A stretch of 64,000 nucleotides of DNA from Anaerolineales bacterium (GCA_020850595.1 JADZEK010000024.1:1-64000); one strand, 5' to 3'; positions 42,413-52,050 are shown, counted from the stretch's first letter. Notes: a model not told the origin generated them from the letters alone. Numbers and translations are program-made.

Positions 42413-42841
42413 TTACTTTTCGAGAATTTGCTTGAGGCGCTGGGCCTGCTCGTCCATGGACTTTTGCATCTGCTGTTTGACCATGGCTTCGGCCGCGGCC
42501 GGGTAGCCGCCGGAAAGCTCCATGGCCACGGTGAGCCTGGTGGCGTTGCCCTGGGCCTCAAAGGTGTAGGCGGTCTCCACTGGGCGCGGCACGCCGGTCG
42601 TCTGCACGTTCCACCGGCTGTTGACCGCATAGGCCGACACTTGCAGCTTGGTTTCCATCTTGCGGCCCATCACCTCCGAAGTATAGGTGTAGATGGAGCC
42701 GACGGCCACCGGCCCCGGCGGCGAGAGCTTAGCGTCGAGGATGCCGGCCTGCCAGGCCTTGTGGTTCTCGACGCCGGTAACGTAGTTGAAGACCTTGTCT
42801 ACGGGCTGGTTGATGACGACCGACGAGGCGACACTGGCCAT
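42413..42841 (-). CDS. SRPBCC (polyketide cyclase-like) protein
   Basis: A 142-residue START-like hydrophobic-pocket protein. ASSVVINQPVDKVFNYVTGVENHKAWQ at the start and the alternating beta-strand pattern up to NATRLTVAMELSGG match the SRPBCC superfamily, whose members bind lipids, polyketides or other hydrophobic ligands; the ligand here is unknown. AAAGGAG gives a good ribosome site, partly enclosed in a 5-bp hairpin (42848-42860). An extended -10-like element precedes it and a strong terminator follows, so it is probably transcribed alone. Confidence 0.9.
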   Translation of the reverse strand: MASVASSVVINQPVDKVFNYVTGVENHKAWQAGILDAKLSPPGPVAVGSIYTYTSEVMGRKMETKLQVSAYAVNSRWNVQTTGVPRPVETAYTFEAQGNATRLTVAMELSGGYPAAAEAMVKQQMQKSMDEQAQRLKQILEK

Positions 42842-42894
42842 GCGAGACTCCTTTCAGGAGCGACAACGAGGGCAGCTACCAACGACCTCCCAAA

Positions 42895-42903
42895 ATTCTA
42901 GCA
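42895..42903 (-). promoter_or_regulatory. Extended -10 promoter of SRPBCC gene
   Basis: Minus-strand TGCTAGAAT gives TGn plus TAGAAT, the extended -10 form, about 54 bases upstream of the SRPBCC start. No good -35 is seen; the -35 position would fall at the end of purA. Confidence 0.4.
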
Positions 42904-42921
42904 CAGGCGGCCGGGCCGCGC

Positions 42922-44238
42922 TTACTCAGCGCGGACGATCTGGCTGCGCTCCGGCCCAACAGAGATCAGGCTGACCGGCACCCCGGTCAATTCCTCGATG
43001 CGGCGGACGTAGTGGCGAGCGGCGGCGGGCAAGTCGGCCAGGGTGCGCGCGCCGCTCAGGTCTTCGCGCCAGCCGGGCATCGTTTCGTACACCGGCTGGA
43101 AGGGGGCCAGGTCGGCAGGGCCGAGCGGCAGTTCGGCGTGCTGGGCGCCGTTGGCCGCGTAGGCCGTGCACAGGCGCACTTCGTCCAGGCCGGAGAGCAC
43201 ATCCATCTTGGTCAGCACCAGTTCGGTCAGGCCGTTCACGCGCACGGCGTAGCGCAGCAGCACCAGGTCGAGCCAGCCGCAGCGGCGCGGGCGGCCGGTG
43301 GTCGTGCCGAACTCGTCCCATGGGTTCGCGCCCGTGCCGCGCAAGCGCTCGGCCTCCAGGCCGAAGGTCTCGGTCGGGAACGGCCCAGCGCCCACGCGGG
43401 TTTGGAAGACCTTGGTGACGCCGACGATGCGGCCCGCCCACTGCGGCCCAACGCCCAGGCCCACGAACGCGCCCGCGCTGGTCGGCGACGAGCTGGTCAC
43501 GAACGGGTAGGTGCCCAGGTCCAGGTCGAGCAGCGTGCCCTGCGCGCCCTCAGCCAGCACGGCGGCGTTGTGGCGCAGGCGCTCGTGCAGATAGAGCGAG
43601 GTTTCGGTCAAGTAGGGCGCGAGGCGGCGGGCGTAGTCGGTGTAGTCGGCGGCGACCTGCGCCGGGTCGAGGCCGGGCGCGCCATATAGGCGCTCCAGCG
43701 TCTGGTTCACCTGGCGCACGTGCTCGGCCACGCGATCGCCCAGGCGCTCGGGGTCGAGCAGGTTTTCGGCGCGCAGGCCGCGGCGGGCGGTCTTGTCGGT
43801 GTAGGCCGGGCCGATGCCGCGCCCGGTGGTGCCGAGCTTGCCTTCGGCGTGGCCGGCGGCGCGGGCGGCCTCCTCGGCCCGGTCGAGCGCCACGTGGCCG
43901 GGGGTGAGCAGGTGGGCGGCGGCCGAGATTTTCAGGCGCTCGGGCGAGACGGGCACGCCGAGAGCGCGCAGTTGTTCGATCTCATCGAGCAGGCGGCGCG
44001 GGTTGATGACCATGCCATGCCCGAGCACGCCGACGACGTGCGAGTGAATCAGACCGGAGGGCAGCAGGTGCAGCTTGAAGATCTGCGGGCCGGCGGAACC
44101 TTCGACGGTGACGGTGTGGCCGGCGTTGTCGCCGCCGGAATAGCGGGCCACCACGGCGGCTTCGGCGGCCAGCAAGTCGGTGATGCGGCCTTTGCCTTCA
44201 TCCCCCCACTGAGCGCCGACGATGATATGGAGAGGCAT
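42922..44238 (-). CDS. purA: Adenylosuccinate synthase
   Basis: PurA, 438 residues, makes adenylosuccinate from IMP and aspartate using GTP, the first committed step to AMP. The GTP-binding QWGDEGKG (10-17), catalytic D13 and H41 (in GGDNAGHTV), the WDEFGTTTGRPRRCGWLD segment and the C-terminal LISVGPERSQIV are all present, and the length is normal. It is a housekeeping gene between an SRPBCC gene and the surface-glycan cluster. Upstream lies a 212-base gap with a tandem repeat and no clear promoter. Confidence 0.97.
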   Translation of the reverse strand: MPLHIIVGAQWGDEGKGRITDLLAAEAAVVARYSGGDNAGHTVTVEGSAGPQIFKLHLLPSGLIHSHVVGVLGHGMVINPRRLLDEIEQLRALGVPVSPERLKISAAAHLLTPGHVALDRAEEAARAAGHAEGKLGTTGRGIGPAYTDKTARRGLRAENLLDPERLGDRVAEHVRQVNQTLERLYGAPGLDPAQVAADYTDYARRLAPYLTETSLYLHERLRHNAAVLAEGAQGTLLDLDLGTYPFVTSSSPTSAGAFVGLGVGPQWAGRIVGVTKVFQTRVGAGPFPTETFGLEAERLRGTGANPWDEFGTTTGRPRRCGWLDLVLLRYAVRVNGLTELVLTKMDVLSGLDEVRLCTAYAANGAQHAELPLGPADLAPFQPVYETMPGWREDLSGARTLADLPAAARHYVRRIEELTGVPVSLISVGPERSQIVRAE

Positions 44239-44381
44239 GGTGCGTTCGTTCCTTGAATAGGGCCGGGGCGGCGCGGAGCGCGGACAGCCAGAGCAGGTTC
44301 ATCGTACCGCGTTCACCCGCGGCCGGCCTCGTGCAATTCGCCCATCGCGCGCCGCTGATTTCCGGCAAGCGCGCCGAGCGC

Positions 44382-44447
44382 CATCAGCGCCGCCTCACCG
44401 CGCCACCAGCGCCGCCTCATCGCGCCACCAGCGCCGCCTCATCGCGT
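44382..44447. repeat. 22-bp tandem repeat, three copies
   Basis: Three contiguous 22-bp units (44382-44403, 44404-44425, 44426-44447). Units 2 and 3 differ at one base, and unit 1 at two more. It lies between purA and the sugar transferase, ending three bases before the transferase stop codon. Confidence 0.85.
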
Positions 44448-44450
44448 CGC

Positions 44451-45920
44451 TCAGTAGGCGCCGTTGGCCAGCAGGATGCGCGGAATGGTGCGCAGCATGA
44501 TCGTGATATCGAGGGCCAGCGACCAGTTCTCGATGTAATAGATGTCGAGCAGGCACATCTCATCGAAGGTCAGCTCACTGCGGCCTGAGACCTGCCACAG
44601 GCCGGTCAGGCCGGGCAGCACTTCCAGCCGCTGGCGGTGCCAGGGCTGATATTCGGCCACTTCGCTGGGCAGGCCCGGCCGCGGGCCGACCACGCTCATC
44701 TCGCCGCGCAGCACGTTGAAGAACTGGGGCAGTTCGTCTATGCTGGCGCGGCGCAGAAAGCGGCCCAGGCCGGTGACGCGCGGGTCGGCCTTCATCTTGA
44801 ACAGCGGCCCGCTCGATTCGTTCTGGTCTTTGAGCGCGGCCACTTCGGCCTCGGCGCCCAGGCGCATGGTGCGGAACTTGTAGATGTTGAACAGCCGGCC
44901 GGCGCGCCCCACGCGCTGCTGCCGAAAGAGCGCCGGGCCGGGCGAGTCGAGGCGGATGAGGCCGGCCACCACCAGCAAGATGGGCGTCGTGACCGCCAGC
45001 GCCAGCAGCGCCACGCCGATGTCAAGGGCGCGCTTGGCAAGCTGCGCCAGGCGTGGCAGGCGCGTGTCTTTGACACCCATGAGCGGGATGCCGCCCAGCT
45101 CGTCCATATCCACGTGGTTGAGCGAAAGTTGGAACACATCGGGCACGACGCGCGCGCGCACGCCCAGGCTCTCGCACGAGCGCACCAGCCCCATGATGGT
45201 GCGATGATAAGTCCACGGCAGCGTGATGATGACTTCATCCACGCGCTCGCCCTTGACCACTCGGCCAATGCTCTCCAGGCCGCCCAGCGCCTTGAAGCGG
45301 CCCAGGTCGCCCTTGCTCAAGTCGTCATCCACAAAGCCCACCACGCGGTAGCCCAGTTCGGGGCGGGCCACCAGGTTGCGCATAACGGCGCGGCCCAGAT
45401 CGCCCGCGCCCACCACCAGCACCCGATCTACGCCCAGGCCGCGGCGGCGGCGCGCGCCGTCAATCTGCCGCCAGATGAGCCGGTAGCCGCTGAGCAGCGC
45501 GATGGTGATAACGCCCGCCTCCAGCAGCAGCAAGCGGGAGTAGAGCAAGATGATGAAGGTGAAGGCAATGAGGATGACCACGACCGTCGTCGTGGCGTTG
45601 GCGATGCGGTACAGCTCGTCGAACCAACTGCCCTGGCGGCGGCGGTGATACACGCCGTCGGCGGCCATGAAGATCAGCAGCATGACCATGTAGCCCAGTT
45701 GGAACGGAATGTAATCGCTGTAGGGCGCGGCGTTGGCGTCGAGCACGGGCCGGAAGAGCTGCAAGCGATAGCGCACGTAGTAGCCCAGCACGAAGGCCGC
45801 ATTGATCAGCAGCGCGTCGAGCAGCAGGCTGAAGAGCAAGGCGCGCATGCGCCCGATCTCGCCGGAGGCGCGCCGCGCCGCGCGCGCATCGGGGGCGGGC
45901 TTGCCGTTCGGGGCGGTCAT
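44451..45920 (-). CDS. Polyprenyl-phosphate sugar transferase (WbaP/WcaJ-like)
   Basis: A 489-residue membrane enzyme that probably starts surface-polysaccharide synthesis by moving a sugar phosphate from a nucleotide sugar to undecaprenyl phosphate. The N-terminal half has four to five predicted membrane helices. A CoA-binding-like domain follows (VDRVLVVGAGDLGRAVMRNL near 155), and a C-terminal bacterial sugar transferase domain shows YKFRTMR, the RASIDELPQFFNVLRGEMSV segment, GPRPGLP and LTGLWQVSGRS. It overlaps the upstream glycosyltransferase gene by four bases. Confidence 0.94.
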   Translation of the reverse strand: MTAPNGKPAPDARAARRASGEIGRMRALLFSLLLDALLINAAFVLGYYVRYRLQLFRPVLDANAAPYSDYIPFQLGYMVMLLIFMAADGVYHRRRQGSWFDELYRIANATTTVVVILIAFTFIILLYSRLLLLEAGVITIALLSGYRLIWRQIDGARRRRGLGVDRVLVVGAGDLGRAVMRNLVARPELGYRVVGFVDDDLSKGDLGRFKALGGLESIGRVVKGERVDEVIITLPWTYHRTIMGLVRSCESLGVRARVVPDVFQLSLNHVDMDELGGIPLMGVKDTRLPRLAQLAKRALDIGVALLALAVTTPILLVVAGLIRLDSPGPALFRQQRVGRAGRLFNIYKFRTMRLGAEAEVAALKDQNESSGPLFKMKADPRVTGLGRFLRRASIDELPQFFNVLRGEMSVVGPRPGLPSEVAEYQPWHRQRLEVLPGLTGLWQVSGRSELTFDEMCLLDIYYIENWSLALDITIMLRTIPRILLANGAY

Positions 45921-47071
45921 GCGGGTCGGCCCAGCGCGCGGCGATAGCTCGCGGCGGTGGCGGCGGCGGTGGCGGCCCAGGTGAAGCGGGCCGCGTGGGC
46001 CAGGCCGCGGCCGCGGCGCGCCGGGTCGGGGCGCAGGGCCTGGGCCAACGCGGCGGCCAGCGCGGGCGCGTCGGCGGGCGGCACGAGCCAGGCGGCCTCG
46101 CCCCCGGCTTCGGGCAGCGAGGAGGCGCGGGTGGTGACGACCGGGCAGCCGCAGGCCAGCGCCTCGGCCACGGGCATGCCGAAACCTTCATAGGCGGAAG
46201 GGTAGCCCACGGCGGCGGCGGCGTTGTACCACCCGGGCAGGTCTTGGGCGGGCACGTAGCCGGGGAAATGCACGGCGCGCTCCAGCCCCAGCGCCTGCAC
46301 CTGCCGGAACAGGTCGGCATACCACCAGCCGCGCCCGCCGGCCAGCACCAGGGCCAGATCGGGTTCGGCGGCGCGCAGCGTGGCGAAAGCCGCCAGCAGC
46401 GTGCCCAGGTTTTTGCGCGGTTCCAGCGTGCCGAGATAGAGCACAAAGCGGGCGGGCAGGTTCAGGCGGGCGCGGAAGGCCGCGACTTCGTCCGCGGGCA
46501 GCGGGTGAAACTCTGGGCCGACACCCGGGTAGGCCAGGTCTACGCGCTCGGCGGGCACGCCCAATAGACGCACCACATCGGCCCGGGTGCTCTCCGAGAT
46601 GGCTAAGACGCGGCGCGCCCGCCGGCAGGAGACGCCGGTGAGCGCGCGCAGGTAGAGGCGCTGGGCAGCAGGGAAGCGCTCGGGCGTGACGAAAAAGGAC
46701 AGGTCGTACACGGTGACCACAGTGGGTGTCGGCGAGAGGATGGGCGCCACAAAGGCCAGCGCGTGCAGCAGCGCGGGCCGAGCGCGGGCCAGCGCCCAGG
46801 GCTGCACACACTGCTCCCAAAAAATCCGCATCGGCGGGCGGGCAGTGGGCAACCGCGCGCGCACAACCGTGGCCCCCGCCATGTCTGGGCGGCCATCCCC
46901 CACAAAGACCGTGAAGCGCAGCTCCGGCGCGGCGGCCGGCAGGTGGCGCAGCAACTGCGCGATGTAGTGATGAATACCTGCGCTGCGGTACGACGTGCGC
47001 CCCGACAGCAGGTGCGCATTCAGAGCGATGTGGGCCGATAGCCCTTGAGTACTGCCGGGATTATAGTCCAT
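45917..47071 (-). CDS. GT4-family glycosyltransferase
   Basis: Retaining glycosyltransferase of the GT-B fold, 384 residues. Motifs are LNAHLLSGRTSYRSAGIHHY near the start, YLGTLEPRKNLGTLL (about 220, nucleotide-sugar domain) and YEGFGMPVAEALACGCPVVTT (about 300-320) with the E(x)7E-type donor site. It probably adds a hexose to the lipid-linked glycan begun by the sugar transferase, with which it overlaps. The ATG at 47071 is preferred over an in-frame TTG at 47080. Donor and acceptor are unknown. Confidence 0.93.
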   Translation of the reverse strand: MDYNPGSTQGLSAHIALNAHLLSGRTSYRSAGIHHYIAQLLRHLPAAAPELRFTVFVGDGRPDMAGATVVRARLPTARPPMRIFWEQCVQPWALARARPALLHALAFVAPILSPTPTVVTVYDLSFFVTPERFPAAQRLYLRALTGVSCRRARRVLAISESTRADVVRLLGVPAERVDLAYPGVGPEFHPLPADEVAAFRARLNLPARFVLYLGTLEPRKNLGTLLAAFATLRAAEPDLALVLAGGRGWWYADLFRQVQALGLERAVHFPGYVPAQDLPGWYNAAAAVGYPSAYEGFGMPVAEALACGCPVVTTRASSLPEAGGEAAWLVPPADAPALAAALAQALRPDPARRGRGLAHAARFTWAATAAATAASYRRALGRPA

Positions 47072-47137
47072 GGACGGCAAGTGCCTGGCCGCCTACCCTG
47101 GCGGCGTTATGTTCTGGAAGCACAATGCAGCGGGCGC

Positions 47138-48253
47138 TCACGCGGGTAAGCCCGGCGCGGTCAGCACCTGGCGGTACAGCGCGGCGGTGGCCCGCGCCAC
47201 CTGCGCCTGGGTGTAGTGCGCCAGCACGCGCGCGCGGCCCGCGGCTCCAAGGGCGGCGCGGCGGGCCGGGTCGGCTTGCAGAGCGCGCAGATGCGCGGCC
47301 AGCGCCGCCGCGTCGTCTTCGGCGAAGATCAGGCCCGCCGCGCCGATGACGTGTGGAATCTCGCCGCAGGTGGAGCCGATCACGGGCACGCCGCAGGCCA
47401 TGGCTTCGATCAGCACGCGGCCAAACTGCTCCTTCCAGTTGGGGCGTGTGCGCGAGGGCAACACCAGGCAATCGAGCGCGGCGAGCTGCGCCGGCATGTC
47501 TAGCGAGGACACTTGCGCGAAGCTCACGCACGCGGCCAGGCCCAGGTCGGCGGCCAAACGCGCCAGGCGCGGCAACTCTGGCCCGGCCCCCAAGACGCGC
47601 ACCCGCGCCTCGCCCGGCAGTTGGGCGGCGGCGCGCAGCAGCAGGTCTACGCCCTTCTCCGGCACGAAGCGGCCCGCAAAGCCAATAGTGAAGACGTCGC
47701 GCGCGGCCGGAGCGGGGTCTGGCGCGAACAGGTCGGGGTCCACGCCAACCTGCGGGATGACGGACAGCAGGCCGGTGTAACCCTTGGCGCGCCACACCGC
47801 CACGGCGTCCTGATTGCCGGCAATGCCGGCGTCGGCGTGGCGCAGCACCTCGCGCTCGAACGCGCTGAAGGGCCAGGGGTAGGCGCGGCGCAAGTTCTGC
47901 CAGGAGAAGAACACGGTCTTGGCGCCGGCGCGGCGAGCCAGGCGCTGAGCGTGCCAGGTGGCAAAATTGTAAGGCTCTTCATCCACGTGCACGAGGTCAG
48001 GCCGCGCCTCGGCCAGCACGGCGGCCAGGCGCGGATAGTAGTGCAGGTGAAAGCGGCCGTTGAAGCGCACCGGTGTGACCACCAGGCGATAGCCGCTGGT
48101 ATAGGCGCGCTCCAGCGTGAGTAAACCACGCTGATCGCGCCAACTGGGGGGCGTTACCGCCGTCAACTCGAGGCCGGGGCAGGCCGCCAGGGCTTCGAGC
48201 TTGCGCTGGTAGGCCCCCACCACGAAGGCTTTGGAAAGCAGCAGCACCCGCAT
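47138..48253 (-). CDS. GT4-family glycosyltransferase
   Basis: A 371-residue GT-B glycosyltransferase. The N-terminal acceptor domain begins MRVLLLSKAFVVGAYQRKLE. The donor domain contains GFAGRFVPEKGVDLLLRA, RTRPNWKEQFGRVLIEAMACG and VIGSTCGEIPHVIG. A -10-like TATACT lies only seven bases before the start at 48253, so the message may be nearly leaderless. It belongs to the same minus-strand glycan unit as the preceding GT4 and sugar transferase, 66 bases away, and is divergent from the clan-A glycosidase-like gene. Confidence 0.93.
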   Translation of the reverse strand: MRVLLLSKAFVVGAYQRKLEALAACPGLELTAVTPPSWRDQRGLLTLERAYTSGYRLVVTPVRFNGRFHLHYYPRLAAVLAEARPDLVHVDEEPYNFATWHAQRLARRAGAKTVFFSWQNLRRAYPWPFSAFEREVLRHADAGIAGNQDAVAVWRAKGYTGLLSVIPQVGVDPDLFAPDPAPAARDVFTIGFAGRFVPEKGVDLLLRAAAQLPGEARVRVLGAGPELPRLARLAADLGLAACVSFAQVSSLDMPAQLAALDCLVLPSRTRPNWKEQFGRVLIEAMACGVPVIGSTCGEIPHVIGAAGLIFAEDDAAALAAHLRALQADPARRAALGAAGRARVLAHYTQAQVARATAALYRQVLTAPGLPA

Positions 48254-48261
48254 CGGGCGCA

Positions 48262-48304
48262 GTATAGAGCATAACCAGGCCGGTTGGACCGGGCAGAGTA
48301 TAAT
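48262..48304. promoter_or_regulatory. Divergent promoter elements
   Basis: On the plus strand, TATAAT (48299-48304) precedes the GTG start of the glycosidase-like gene by about 28 bases, with no good -35. On the minus strand, TATACT (48262-48267) precedes the GT4 start. They share the 79-base gap between divergent genes. Confidence 0.4.
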
Positions 48305-48332
48305 CGCGCCACGCGGCCCACGGGAGACGCCT

Positions 48333-50033
48333 GTGCCCAGCAAACTCTGCCCGCACTCGCTCAACGCGCACGGCGATGCCGTGGCCATGGCTGACGCCGG
48401 CAGCCCGGTGGTGAAGCTGGTGGGGTCATTGGGGGTCTCGAGTGAATTGCGGGCGCGCCACCCCAACCTGCTCATCATCGGCCGCATCTTCGAGGACTAC
48501 GACGCGCACGCCGCCGCCGAGAGCGGGCGCACGGCCGAGTCGGAAGCGCAAGCGTGGGTGGAACGCCAGCGCGAGACCTACCGGCTGAACCCGGCCGTGG
48601 ACGCCTGGGAAGGCCCCAACGAGCCGGTGTTCGGCGGGGCCGACGACCCGGCCAACGCGCGGGCGATGGGCTGGTATGCGCGCTTTGAGACGGAGCGCCT
48701 GCGCCTGTTGGCCGAGATGGGCCGGCGCGGCGTCATCGGCAATTTCGCCACGGGCAACCCAGACCTGGGGCTGTGGCCCGCCTTTGTGCCGGCGGCGGCG
48801 GCGGCCAAGCAGTTCAATGGACTGCTCGGCCTGCACGAGTATTCGTCGCCGTGGATGTGGTGGTTGACCGGCCATTACCAGACCAGCAACTGCGACCTGC
48901 GGCCCGACTTCGCGGGCGAGGGCGACACCGGCTTTCTCACGCTGCGCTACCGCAAGGTCTACCGCACGTTTCTGGCGCCGGCCGGGCTGGCCAATGTGCC
49001 GCTGGTGATCACCGAGTGCGGCCTGGACAGCATCGGCGCGCTTTGCCCCGGCATGACCAGCGGGCCGTGGAAAAAGCATTTCGATTTTTGGAATCAGCGC
49101 AACGGCGACACCGACCCGATTGACTACTGGCGCGGGCCGGAGCGCGACCCTGAGCACTACTATGCCGAGCAACTGATGTGGTACGACCGGCAGTTGCAGC
49201 AAGACCCGTTCGTGATCGGCGCGACGATCTTCACCGTGGGCAACCTGGGCACCTGGGAGCGCTTCGACATCGCCGAGACGCGCGGGCTGCGCCGCCTGCT
49301 CGATTACATCCGCAGCCAGCGTGACGTGCCGCCGGTGGTGGCGCCCGTCGTGACACCGCCGCCTCCCACCCCCGACCCCAGTGGTGGAACCACTCCAATC
49401 ATCACCCCGCCTGTGGGGACGGTGTTTGTGCCGCCGGGGCCGGAGCCGGCCGACCCGCCCACCCCCAGCCTGCTGTTTAACAGCCGCTTTGCTAAGGGCA
49501 CGGTCTATTTCGTGGGCGACACACGCGAGGTGGCCGTGCCCTCCGGCTGGGCGCTGGACTTTCACGGCCCCGCCGAACCGCTGCTGCCCGGCCAGGACCA
49601 GCCGTTTGGGCGGCCGGTGACGGCACTGCTGAACAGCGCGGCGGCGCCGGCCGAAGCCCGGCCGCGCCTGTTCGCGCACGGGCCGTACTGCTGGAAGGTG
49701 GCCGGGCCGAGCGCGCCGGTGTGGGTGCGCCTGTCGCAAGAGGTGGCCGGGATGGAGCTTGGCCGCCGCTACCGGCTGGAGGCGCTGCTGCTGCGCGACC
49801 CCGGCACTCCCGGCGACCGGGGCGCGGCGCGACTGGTGGCCGAGAGCGGGGCACAGACGGCTGACGGCGGCTGGCAGGCCAACGCGAACCTGCCTGCCCA
49901 CACCTACACCCGGCTGGCGCTAGAATTCGCCGCCGCCGCGCCGACGGCGCTGCTGGGCCTGGAAGTGCGCCTGGTGGGCGCGCCCGCCGGCGCCGCCTGC
50001 TACGTGGTCGAGGTGCGCCTCGCCGCGCTCTGA
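48333..50033 (+). CDS. Clan-A glycosidase-like protein with Pro-rich linker
   Basis: A 566-residue protein. Residues 1-330 look like a GH-A clan TIM barrel: WEGPNEPVFGG with E97 as likely acid/base and PLVITECGLDS with E228 as likely nucleophile. A Pro/Thr-rich linker follows (about 345-385), then a beta-sandwich that could bind carbohydrate (about 390-566). GTG at 48333 has GGGAGA eight bases upstream. No signal peptide is visible, although linker and domain layout suggest export. It heads the plus-strand envelope cluster and may process or recognise surface glycan. The family is unassigned. Confidence 0.75.
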   Translation: MPSKLCPHSLNAHGDAVAMADAGSPVVKLVGSLGVSSELRARHPNLLIIGRIFEDYDAHAAAESGRTAESEAQAWVERQRETYRLNPAVDAWEGPNEPVFGGADDPANARAMGWYARFETERLRLLAEMGRRGVIGNFATGNPDLGLWPAFVPAAAAAKQFNGLLGLHEYSSPWMWWLTGHYQTSNCDLRPDFAGEGDTGFLTLRYRKVYRTFLAPAGLANVPLVITECGLDSIGALCPGMTSGPWKKHFDFWNQRNGDTDPIDYWRGPERDPEHYYAEQLMWYDRQLQQDPFVIGATIFTVGNLGTWERFDIAETRGLRRLLDYIRSQRDVPPVVAPVVTPPPPTPDPSGGTTPIITPPVGTVFVPPGPEPADPPTPSLLFNSRFAKGTVYFVGDTREVAVPSGWALDFHGPAEPLLPGQDQPFGRPVTALLNSAAAPAEARPRLFAHGPYCWKVAGPSAPVWVRLSQEVAGMELGRRYRLEALLLRDPGTPGDRGAARLVAESGAQTADGGWQANANLPAHTYTRLALEFAAAAPTALLGLEVRLVGAPAGAACYVVEVRLAAL

Positions 50034-50045
50034 GACAACCGCGCT

Positions 50046-52037
50046 GTGATCGCCTCCGGCCCAAACGCTCAATCCGGGCAGCCGCGCCCGCTGCCGGCGC
50101 TCGCCCTACTCGCGCTCATCACGGTCGTGGGGGCAGCCCTGCGCTTCTACCAGCTCGGGGCGACGCCGCGCGGCCTGTACCAGGACGAAGCCTTCAACGG
50201 GCTGGACGCGCTCGGCGTCATCGCCGGGGACCGCCCGCTCTACTTTCCGGCCAATAACGGTCGCGAGCCGGCCTACATTTACCTCGCCAGTCTGAGCGTG
50301 GCGGCGCTGGGACGCACGCCGTTGGCCGAACGGCTGCCCGCCGCCGTCATCGGCACGCTGCTGATCCCGGCCGTCTACGCGCTCGGCACGGCGCTCTACC
50401 ACCGGCGGCTGGGGCTGTGGGCGGCGGCGGTGGTGGCCTTCACCTTCTGGCCGGTGGCGCTCAGCCGCCTGGGCCTGCGGGCCGGGGCGCTGCCGCTGGT
50501 GGCGGCGCTGGCGCTGGCCTGCGCCGCCCATGGCTACCGGCGTAATAAGCTGCGCTGGGTGGCGCTGGGCGGGGCGCTGTATGGCCTAACCTTCTATACC
50601 TACTTAGCGTCGCGCTTTACCCCGGTGGTGCTCTTGGCTTTGGCGATTCTCTGGTATAGTGCGCGGCGGCCAACCTTCCCCAACCGCGGCCAGATTGCGG
50701 CTTTTGCGCTGGCGGCAGCGCTGGCCGTGGCTCCGTTGGCGCTGACCGCGCTGCGCTACCCAGAGCTTTTGACCGGGCGGGTGGGGCAGGTGTCGGTGCT
50801 CAACCCGGCCATCAACGGCGGCCGCCTGGTCGGGACGCTCCTTAATAACACGCTGGCCGCGCTGGGCCTGTTCAACTGGCGGGGGGACGACATCGCCCGC
50901 CACAACCTGCCCGGCCGCCCGGCCTTCGACCCGGCGCTGGGGCTGGCCTTTCTGCTGGGGGTGGGCGTGGCCGGCCGGGGCGCGCTGAAGCACCGCCGGG
51001 CTGCTCTGGCCCTGCCGCTGCTGTGGGTGGGCATCATGCTCTTACCCACCATCCTGGCCGAGGACACGCCGCATTTTCTGCGGGCGGTGGGTGTGTGGCC
51101 GCTGCTGGCCGTGCTGCCCGCGCTCGGCCTCGACGCGGTTTGGACGATGCTTTGGCCGCCAATCGGCCCGGTGCTGCGGCGCGGGCTGCCGCTGGCGGCG
51201 CTGGCCGTGGCGCTGGCACTGACCACCCGCGATTACTTTCTGGTGTATGCGCCCGCCGCCGACACGAGCTACCTGTTCCAGGCCGCCGCGACGGAACTGG
51301 CGGAGCAGACCAACACCTATCTGGCGGGCGACCCGGCCCGCCGGGTGATCGTTGACCGGCGCTATTGGGACTCATTTGCCTCGGTGCGTTTCTTGCTCGC
51401 GCCGAGCGACCGGCTCAGTTGGTACACCGAGGGTGAGCCGGGCGCGCCCAGCGCTACGCCGTTCCGGCTGGTCGCCTGGCCCTACCTGGGCCTAGAAACA
51501 GCCGTGCAGAGGCTGCCGGAGAGGGCGCTCATTACGCCGGAGCGCGGCCCGCTGCACCGTGACGACTTACAGCCGGAGCCGTACGCGCTCTACACGACCT
51601 ATACGGCCGAGCCGTGCGCGCCCGCCACGTGCGGCGGCCCGGCGCTGGCCGTATTTGCCAACGGAATAGCGCTGCTGCGGGCGGAGACGGCCCGCGCCAA
51701 CGCGAGCGCTGGGCTGACCGAGACGCTGACGCTCATGCTGACCTGGAGCGCCGCCGCGTCGCTGACCGCGCCGGTGCAGGTGTACGCCCAGGCTTGGGCA
51801 GGCGCAACGCCGCTGGCCCAGGCCGATGGGCCGCTGGGCACCGAGCTGTTTCCGAGCCAGTGGTGGCCGCGGGAGGCGGTAGTGCGAGAGCAGCGCAAGT
51901 TTGTTTTACAATTGGAGGCAGCGCAGGTCCCCGTGACCTTACGGGTCGGCCTATATGATCCGATCACTCTGGACCGCGTGCCACGCGCGGACCCGGCAGC
52001 GGAAGCCGGGCAGACGGATGTGGCGATTGCCCCCTGA
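50046..52037 (+). CDS. GT39-type membrane glycosyltransferase
   Basis: A 663-residue integral membrane protein of the GT-C/ArnT-PMT type. An N-terminal helix (about 19-35) is followed by the acidic loop RGLYQDEAFNGLDALGV (about 44-60), the DE site used with polyprenyl-phosphate sugar donors, then about ten more helices. The C-terminal 200 residues form a soluble, probably outside, domain. It probably transfers a sugar from polyprenyl phosphate to a protein or glycan at the outer membrane face. It begins with GTG 12 bases after the preceding gene. Confidence 0.87.
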   Translation: MIASGPNAQSGQPRPLPALALLALITVVGAALRFYQLGATPRGLYQDEAFNGLDALGVIAGDRPLYFPANNGREPAYIYLASLSVAALGRTPLAERLPAAVIGTLLIPAVYALGTALYHRRLGLWAAAVVAFTFWPVALSRLGLRAGALPLVAALALACAAHGYRRNKLRWVALGGALYGLTFYTYLASRFTPVVLLALAILWYSARRPTFPNRGQIAAFALAAALAVAPLALTALRYPELLTGRVGQVSVLNPAINGGRLVGTLLNNTLAALGLFNWRGDDIARHNLPGRPAFDPALGLAFLLGVGVAGRGALKHRRAALALPLLWVGIMLLPTILAEDTPHFLRAVGVWPLLAVLPALGLDAVWTMLWPPIGPVLRRGLPLAALAVALALTTRDYFLVYAPAADTSYLFQAAATELAEQTNTYLAGDPARRVIVDRRYWDSFASVRFLLAPSDRLSWYTEGEPGAPSATPFRLVAWPYLGLETAVQRLPERALITPERGPLHRDDLQPEPYALYTTYTAEPCAPATCGGPALAVFANGIALLRAETARANASAGLTETLTLMLTWSAAASLTAPVQVYAQAWAGATPLAQADGPLGTELFPSQWWPREAVVREQRKFVLQLEAAQVPVTLRVGLYDPITLDRVPRADPAAEAGQTDVAIAP

Positions 52038-52050
52038 GGAGAGGGCAACC

